Assembly: GCA_054601695.1 (NCBI GenBank)
Contig: BAAHQB010000060.1
Location: forward strand, 682,001 to 746,000
Direction of reading: 5' to 3'
Length of the DNA stretch: 64,000 nucleotides
Source: Amorphochlora amoebiformis
Taxonomy: Eukaryota > Cercozoa > Chlorarachniophyceae
Position 1 is the first letter of the stretch. Each line of letters opens with the position of its first letter. The notes beneath the pieces were generated by a model. It was not told the origin of the DNA. It searched no databases and saw only the letters and a list, made by a program, of their open reading frames with translations. Shown piece by piece: positions 25,217 through 64,000 of this stretch. The position numbers were made by a program, and so were the translations under genes.

Positions 25217-25709
25217 TAATACATTTATACATACATAAATGCATACTATTATACATATATACATACATACATTATTTTTACACAATACACACCCTTTCAC
25301 ATTCACACAATACATTCCATAACCTCCCCCCAAATCACACACACATTTCTACGAACCCAATCAGATGTCGATCGACAGGCGAGTCCCGGTATTCCACTCG
25401 GGATTCCGGATTTTCCTTCCAACCTGCAGGATATTTCGCGCGACTGAGCCCGAGCAGTGAGTACGAGACCTCTCCACCCTCCTCAGGGGGCATTTGACTG
25501 TCCTCCTTCGAAGCGTGGATCCCACCTCCACGCCGGTGAGACAGAAAGCGCGGAAATCGGACGGATTTTCCGGAAATTCTTCGGCTTGGAGCATTAGGAG
25601 CGGCTTCTATCACACCCACAAAGCTATGGAAGTGCAGGAGGACCCATGGGAGCACCACACGGCCACAGAAGGACATGCCAGCGTGGTTTTGAGGTAAAGA
25701 GAAGGACAC
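16401..25709 (-). CDS. D27: DWARF27-like beta-carotene isomerase (DUF4033)
   Basis: D27 enzymes are plastid iron-containing isomerases that convert all-trans to 9-cis beta-carotene, the first step towards strigolactone-type apocarotenoids in plants; algal paralogues have broader or unknown roles. Minus-strand exons: 25709-25357, 24689-24584, 23772-23725, 22844-22767, 22386-22339, 21536-21501, 20313-20251, 19046-18987, 17698-17639, 16499-16401 (stop TAG). All junctions agree in phase, 316 residues. Family motifs in order: [98 protein letters not shown]. The conserved cysteines are all present. Exon 1 encodes a hydrophobic segment ([13 protein letters not shown], from about residue 18) and then a basic Ser/Arg-rich stretch, fitting a signal peptide plus transit peptide; an alternative start is Met12. 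Introns hold TA tracts, a minisatellite, telomere-type arrays and exon echoes. Divergent from PreP. Confidence 0.94.
17860..18055 (-). repeat. Echoes of D27 exon 9 in intron 8
   Basis: Minus-strand copies of the acceptor and first bases of exon 9 (17698-17639) recur at about 17868-17905 and 18028-18052, each starting TAAAGACATGTCGTGC or a variant and then broken off into TA repeat. A shorter piece with the upstream intron (GTCAATAAAyAATrCACAATATA on the plus strand) occurs near 17703, 17797 and 17892. Confidence 0.8.
19054..19990. repeat. Minisatellite with three-part higher-order unit (D27 intron 7)
   Basis: About 930 bp of related 23-26 bp monomers with core CATAAxyCAGTGGTCT. They follow in fixed order: CATAAACCAGTGGTCTTCTG, CATAAATCAGTGGTCTGCTG, CATAAGTCAGTGGTCTTCTA then TTCATA. 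The roughly 72-bp triplet repeats about a dozen times with small variants (GGGCTTC for GGTCTTC). Decayed copies continue to about 20120. Confidence 0.92.
21836..22338 (+). repeat. Interstitial CCCTAA array in D27 intron 5
   Basis: Long runs of CCCTAA on the plus strand with scattered variants (CCCTAGC, CCTTTCC, CCCTATC), interrupted at about 22190-22230 by GTCAATGGTCCTCGGGAC and flanking sequence. On the D27 sense strand the array reads TTAGGG. It is not a chromosome end, because coding exons continue on both sides. Confidence 0.93.
22387..22766 (-). repeat. Interstitial TTAGGG array in D27 intron 4, opposite orientation
   Basis: TTAGGG-type repeats on the plus strand (CCCTAA on the D27 sense strand), directly abutting exons 5 and 4. 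It includes two partial copies, about 22437-22540, of a non-telomeric block (GATCAGATTATyCAGCATGT and GACCATTGA) that also occurs, inverted, at 22190 and at 39065. Confidence 0.92.
23105..24290 (-). repeat. Echo array around D27 exon 3
   Basis: The true exon is 23772-23725. A full-length-looking but 3'-truncated copy is at about 24104-24152, and a copy of the 3' end only at about 23607-23634. The donor-side flank (plus-strand TAAGTATATAGATGTTTAATACGA) recurs at about 23120, 23220, 23330, 23453, 23584 and 23698. A TATATCATATTTACATCCTC/GTGGCTTAAAGTTTCATATTA block occurs twice (23893, 24250). Confidence 0.85.
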
Positions 25710-25966
25710 GTGTTAAGTATACACTATCCGGATATCAAAGAGTCAATGTGACATGGCCGTATGTTTTCCGGTGGTATAATATTGGGCCAAACTACCCAAA
25801 TAATGTCAGAGTTTGAGCATACCCCCAAAGATAATTCACACTCGGAACCCACGGAACACAAAAAGTTTTCCATTTAATTCCGCGCCCGCAATCCCGAAGG
25901 CCCACCAGAGCCTGTACTTCAACCACTGGCTCTCCTTCTCCCCTCCCCTCGACCTATCCCATCGCC
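25710..25966. promoter_or_regulatory. Shared upstream region of D27 (-) and PreP (+)
   Basis: 257 bp between the two start codons, of ordinary composition with no TA tract. Contains a GGGCCAAACTACCC stretch and CCCAAATAATG. Both genes encode proteins that look organelle-targeted, so shared regulation is plausible; that is inferred from arrangement only. Confidence 0.55.
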
Positions 25967-60475
<34,509 letters not shown>

Positions 60476-60913
60476 ACAAAGGAACTATGTATGTACACTT
60501 CGATAGCACGTCGATGTCGCGAACTAATGATCTCGCGAACTAATTATGTCGCGAACTAATAATCATCTATTTATTAGTCACACGACTCTCACAGTGCTGG
60601 CATCCATCTGGTCATGTCACACCGCATTGCTACCAATTCAACACCTTCGAGCTAGAATGAATATGACCAACATCTAGAACCTGCTCTAACGGCGCTGCTT
60701 GCTGTTTGAACAAATTCAAGCAAACAATCGAATTTCATACTGTAAGACCGTGATCGCATGCATGGAGCTGTATAAAACATTTTGTAGCTTATAACGGTGA
60801 ATGGTTCTGAAGTATATATATGTAGTATATCTGGTTTATAGGTAAAGAATTTGCCGTCCAGAGTTTTTAGTTGATTACCTCGGGTTAATACGTACATAGT
60901 AGAATATATATCT

Positions 60914-60975
<62 letters not shown>

Positions 60976-61342
60976 ATGTGTGTATGTATCTACATGCATA
61001 CATAATTATTCTATACACACACTTGACATGTTGGGTTGTGATCCATACTCTAGATACTTATGGTACGTAGAGTACGTATACGTACTAAGACGTACGTATG
61101 CGTACTCGGAACCAAACTCGATATGTAGAGTATACGTAGCTATGGCGGTGCGTATCATGGTTTACCGACGTATTATATGGTATGATATACCTATTACTAG
61201 ATTACAGTAAGTATTATGATATGTGTGCACACAAATGGTAGTCCCTATCAGATGGGCCGCGCATATATCCGAGTGTAGATGTAGTGCTCACGGATGTATT
61301 AAATGCTTAGATCACAGTGTATCGTCTAGACTATATTGCCAT

Positions 61343-61429
61343 ATGCATGTATACGTACGTACTAGACGTATCAGAGTGTATATACTAGATATACACTCTG
61401 ATACGTCTAGTACGTACGTATACATGCAT
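61343..61429. repeat. Perfect inverted repeat, 41-bp arms, 5-nt loop
   Basis: Arms 61343-61383 and 61389-61429 are perfect reverse complements: ATGCATGTATACGTACGTAC... on the left, ...GTACGTACGTATACATGCAT on the right, loop ACTAG. Not a TA repeat: it contains CAGAGTG and GACGTATC. Confidence 0.97.
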
Positions 61430-61696
61430 GATCCAGAATAGATAACAGTGTACTACGAGTATACCTAAGTGCTATAAGTAGTAGATTATCGAGTGATTAT
61501 TTAATTTGCTTAGCCCTACTAGTCGCACACTAGGTCTAGTAGGTAGTACGTATCTAGATACTAGAGATATCCACCTTCAATGATACTACTAGATTAGTCA
61601 CTACTAGACTATGACATATATCTAGCATAATGTCATATATCTTATTAGTATATGTCAAGTTCAACGGTCAAGTATATTACGTATATATATACAGAT

Positions 61697-61756
<60 letters not shown>

Positions 61757-61799
61757 ATATGTGTGTGTATGTATATGTGTATATGTATTTGTTACATAG

Positions 61800-61854
61800 G
61801 CGGTAAATTGTTGGTATTCCATTGCCCTTCTGGGCGATGCAATGAAAGACAAAG
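61800..61854 (+). other. Isolated exon-like island
   Basis: 55 nt of unique sequence between TA tracts, with ACATAG before and GTATAT after on the plus strand. One frame reads [18 protein letters not shown], another [11 protein letters not shown]. On the minus strand a C/T-rich CGCCCAG precedes AAGGGCAATGGAAT and GTAACA follows. It could be a stray exon or echo; strand is not settled. Confidence 0.25.
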
Positions 61855-61900
61855 GTATATATTATATAAACACGCATATACATATATATATATATATATT

Positions 61901-61940
<40 letters not shown>

Positions 61941-62106
61941 TCTACTAGATCTAGAGTATGTACGTCCCACACCTACCACTAGTTGAATGAGTAGTCGTGC
62001 ATTAACTAGATTTAACAATTACATCAAGTCTAATGATTGACGTTAAGATTTGTAAATTCGGCGACGAATGCTTAAGCCAACGAAAACACGCGCTTGTGAT
62101 TGTGAT

Positions 62107-63772
<1,666 letters not shown>

Positions 63773-63780
63773 CTGACATA

Positions 63781-63855
<75 letters not shown>

Positions 63856-64000
63856 CATATATATATTATATCTATTTATATGTGTGTATATATCATATCT
63901 ATTATACAGGTATACAAAAATAATATATATTTGTGTATATAAATATGTATAAACATGCATAATGTTCAGCATGCCTTTATCGATTCATGTAGGATCCGTT
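63773..64000. other. Upstream intron of IFT172 at window edge
   Basis: TA tract 63780-63852, then short unique sequence to the window end. No exon could be confirmed here. Confidence 0.5.

Larger units (their letters stand above)
60476..62106. other. Convergent intergenic gap with CTAG-dense patch and palindrome
   Basis: 60480-60900 is unique sequence; a three-fold CGCGAACTAAT repeat lies at 60518-60562 (about 60518, 60535, 60552). A minus-strand open frame (60652-60890) is of unknown reality. 61040-61660 is rich in CTAG and ACGTACGTA and holds a 41-bp-arm inverted repeat. 61920-61990 also has CTAGs. Otherwise TA tracts. IFT172 (-) ends at 62107. Confidence 0.75.

Noticed and set aside
60652-60999. 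115-codon minus-strand ORF with TRGNQLKTLDGKFFTYK
   Set aside because: Not enough support: the start lies in TA repeat, no phase-matched partner exon was found, and no family is recognised. Not excluded as an exon.

Overview
The window is nuclear DNA of a flagellated alga, probably one with a secondary (complex) plastid. The reasons: spliceosomal GT-AG genes cut into very small exons; two genes for plastid-type proteins (a DWARF27-like carotenoid isomerase and a presequence protease) whose N-termini look like signal peptide plus transit peptide; a gene for the intraflagellar transport protein IFT172; and interstitial arrays of the telomere-type repeat CCCTAA/TTAGGG. I cannot name the species. 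Most of the sequence is intron, and most intron sequence is (TA)n. Almost all long open frames rich in Ile and Tyr are these tracts and not genes.

Layout. (1) 1-3593 +, 3' part of DMAP1/SWC4 (chromatin remodelling). (2) 4129-5984 -, a 95-codon unidentified gene. (3) 6546-8858 -, a 78-residue single-domain protein. (4) 9183-10184 -, a 191-residue GRAM-domain protein with short ordinary introns. (5) 10313-15478 +, a 1372-residue Ki-67-like protein: FHA domain, PP1 docking motif, about eight 49-residue repeats full of CDK sites, two SAP domains, basic tail. (6) 16401-25709 -, DWARF27-like isomerase, ten exons. (7) 25967-58612 +, presequence protease PreP, fifty exons over 32.6 kb coding 1080 residues. 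(8) 62107-63772 and beyond -, the C-terminal end of IFT172. All exon models were built by hand by joining GT-AG exons; reading phase agrees at every junction, and coding totals divide by three.

Two gene pairs are divergent with short shared upstream regions: GRAM/Ki-67-like (128 bp) and D27/PreP (257 bp). The three tail-to-tail gaps (3594-4128, 15479-16400, 58613-62106) each hold a patch very dense in CTAG. No such patch is seen elsewhere.

The main structural oddity is that introns carry 'exon echoes': truncated, repeated copies of the neighbouring exon edge with its splice site, spaced by TA tracts. PreP has dozens, D27 has them around exons 3 and 9, and IFT172 and the 78-residue gene have them too. 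One PreP exon (42) exists as two complete identical copies. Telomere-like arrays sit inside introns of D27 and PreP; in D27 two arrays of opposite orientation flank exon 5.

Functionally the genes are mixed: chromatin and mitosis (DMAP1, Ki-67-like), plastid or organelle biology (D27, PreP), cilium (IFT172) and membrane/lipid (GRAM). There is no operon or gene-cluster logic beyond the two divergent pairs.
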